Shown piece by piece: positions 4,809-5,118 of a DNA stretch of 5,118 bases. The DNA comes from Thermococcus sp. Its GTDB lineage: Archaea; Methanobacteriota_B; Thermococci; Thermococcales; Thermococcaceae. Positions within the stretch are counted from its first letter, which is position 1. Every line of letters starts with the position of its first letter. A program made the position numbers and the translations under genes. The stretch spans positions 1 through 5,118 of the forward strand of contig WAMH01000116.1 in assembly GCA_015522395.1 (NCBI GenBank), read 5' to 3'. The notes below the pieces were generated by a model. That model worked only from the letters and a program-made list of their open reading frames with translations. It made no database searches and was not told the DNA's origin.

Positions 4809-5013
4809 ATGGATGCGCTTTTCCAGAGTACCGCACAGGCAGAGGGGCTCAAATGGGTAAAGTCTCTTCTGGAAGGATGGGTTTCTGGAAAAGACACGTT
4901 ATCCCCACCGGCGCTTTCGTCAGAATGGCGGGATATGGTGGGGCCGCCGAGATTTGAACTCGGGTCCCCGGCTCCCGAAGCCGGAAGGATAGGCCAAGCT
5001 ACCCCACGGCCCC
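4809..5013 (+). pseudogene. Possible N-terminal integrase remnant (int(N)) reading into tRNA-Pro
   Basis: An ATG at 4809 follows a plausible ribosome binding site (GAGGGG, 4799-4804). It opens a frame starting MDALFQSTAQAEGLKWVKSL and continuing with a short amphipathic stretch and SPPALSSEWRDM. It then crosses the complement of tRNA-Pro as VGPPRFELGSPAPEAG. SSV-type integrase genes of archaea carry their attachment site inside the 5' part of the gene, where it is read as a PPGFEPG-like peptide. After integration an N-terminal fragment is left ending in the tRNA, in this orientation and on this side of the tRNA. The catalytic part is absent from the window and no second tRNA copy is seen. The frame stays open past the tRNA into the glycosyltransferase frame, so the end given is the tRNA boundary, not a stop codon. 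Antisense tRNA frames are often open by chance, so confidence is low. Confidence 0.3.
4936..5013 (-). tRNA. tRNA-Pro (anticodon CGG)
   Basis: The minus strand gives acceptor GGGGCCG pairing with CGGCCCC, discriminator A and encoded CCA (4936-4938). The anticodon stem CCGGC/GCCGG encloses the loop TTCGGGA, giving anticodon CGG, which reads CCG (Pro). The T-arm is CCGAG-TTCAAAT-CTCGG. No intron is present. It is transcribed in the same direction as tRNA-Gln but from its own promoter. Confidence 0.95.
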
Positions 5014-5042
5014 ACTGCCCGGTGATAAGGGAATTCGCAGAA

Positions 5043-5050
5043 TTTATAAA
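5043..5050. promoter_or_regulatory. Palindromic TATA box between tRNA-Pro and the glycosyltransferase gene
   Basis: TTTATAAA lies 30 bases from the tRNA-Pro 5' end on one side and 32 bases from the TTG start of the glycosyltransferase on the other. A/C-rich or A/G-rich stretches flank both sides and could act as BREs (CACAAAC on the minus strand, GCAGAA on the plus strand). It may serve both genes. Confidence 0.6.
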
Positions 5051-5081
5051 GTTTGTGGCCAAGGCCCGGCGGGGGAAGGGA

Positions 5082-5118
5082 TTGAAGGTTTCCATCATCG
5101 TGCCAACCTACAACGAGC
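5082..5118 (+). CDS. Glycosyltransferase family 2 (partial, first 12 codons)
   Basis: Only the N-terminus is in the window. From the TTG at 5082 it reads MKVSIIVPTYNE, the first beta strand and nucleotide-binding start of GT-A fold family 2 glycosyltransferases, including dolichol-phosphate mannosyl- and glucosyltransferases. A purine-rich GGGGGAAGGG (5071-5080) directly precedes the start. With the TATA box at 5043-5050 the mRNA would have only a few leader bases. A GTG at 5055 in the same frame is possible but lies too close to the TATA box to be transcribed from it. The gene diverges from tRNA-Pro. The sugar donor and acceptor cannot be judged from 12 residues. Confidence 0.85.
   Translation, partial: MKVSIIVPTYNE

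Noticed and set aside
4635..5013. tRNA gene tandem as an intact integration site or mobile element boundary
   Set aside because: Both tRNAs are complete with promoters and no duplicated 3' half, integrase catalytic motifs or insertion sequence ends are present in the window.

Overview
The window looks like chromosomal DNA of a hyperthermophilic euryarchaeon of the order Thermococcales, most likely Thermococcus. The signs are TTTATAAA-type TATA boxes, GGAGGTGAT-like ribosome binding sites, GTG and TTG starts, two tRNA genes with encoded CCA ends, an ER/archaeal-type signal peptidase (Ser/His) and DUF1102-like secreted proteins. The species cannot be told from this sequence.

Positions 1-3367 (minus strand) hold a compact operon read leftwards. 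It encodes two paralogous secreted DUF1102/TasA-like proteins (2765-3367 and 2208-2753), a type I signal peptidase with an added extracytoplasmic domain (1090-2157), a cysteine-rich secreted protein with a DUF11-like domain (174-1088), and the start of a membrane-anchored protein that may be DUF5305-like (1-177, cut by the window edge). The last three genes overlap or almost touch. The three complete secreted products share the same N-terminal layout: a hydrophobic helix, a small-residue cleavage site, then an NFR-x-Y motif. A dedicated signal peptidase beside TasA-type subunits is the layout of bacterial TasA/SipW matrix-fibre loci and of archaeal bundling pili. My main inference is that this locus builds an extracellular fibre or cell-surface matrix.

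Positions 3368-3617 form the control region. A TATA box at 3531-3540 implies a leader of about 140 nt in front of a TTG-started first gene. That start's Shine-Dalgarno is locked in a perfect 6-bp hairpin, and a mutually exclusive upstream pairing could release it. Upstream of the TATA box are three helically phased GTAAC/GTTAC half-sites.

Positions 3618-4273 (minus strand) encode two overlapping small regulators: a 71-aa winged-helix protein, then a 144-aa winged-helix protein with two C-terminal membrane helices. The second is a good candidate for a membrane-tethered regulator of the surface operon downstream. Their promoter is at 4335-4343.

Positions 4274-5118 hold the regulator promoter, about 290 bases with no gene, tRNA-Gln(CUG) and tRNA-Pro(CGG), both on the minus strand, and the first codons of a plus-strand family 2 glycosyltransferase. 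An open frame with a good ribosome binding site runs into the 3' end of tRNA-Pro. It may be the N-terminal remnant of an SSV-type integrase, but this is uncertain.
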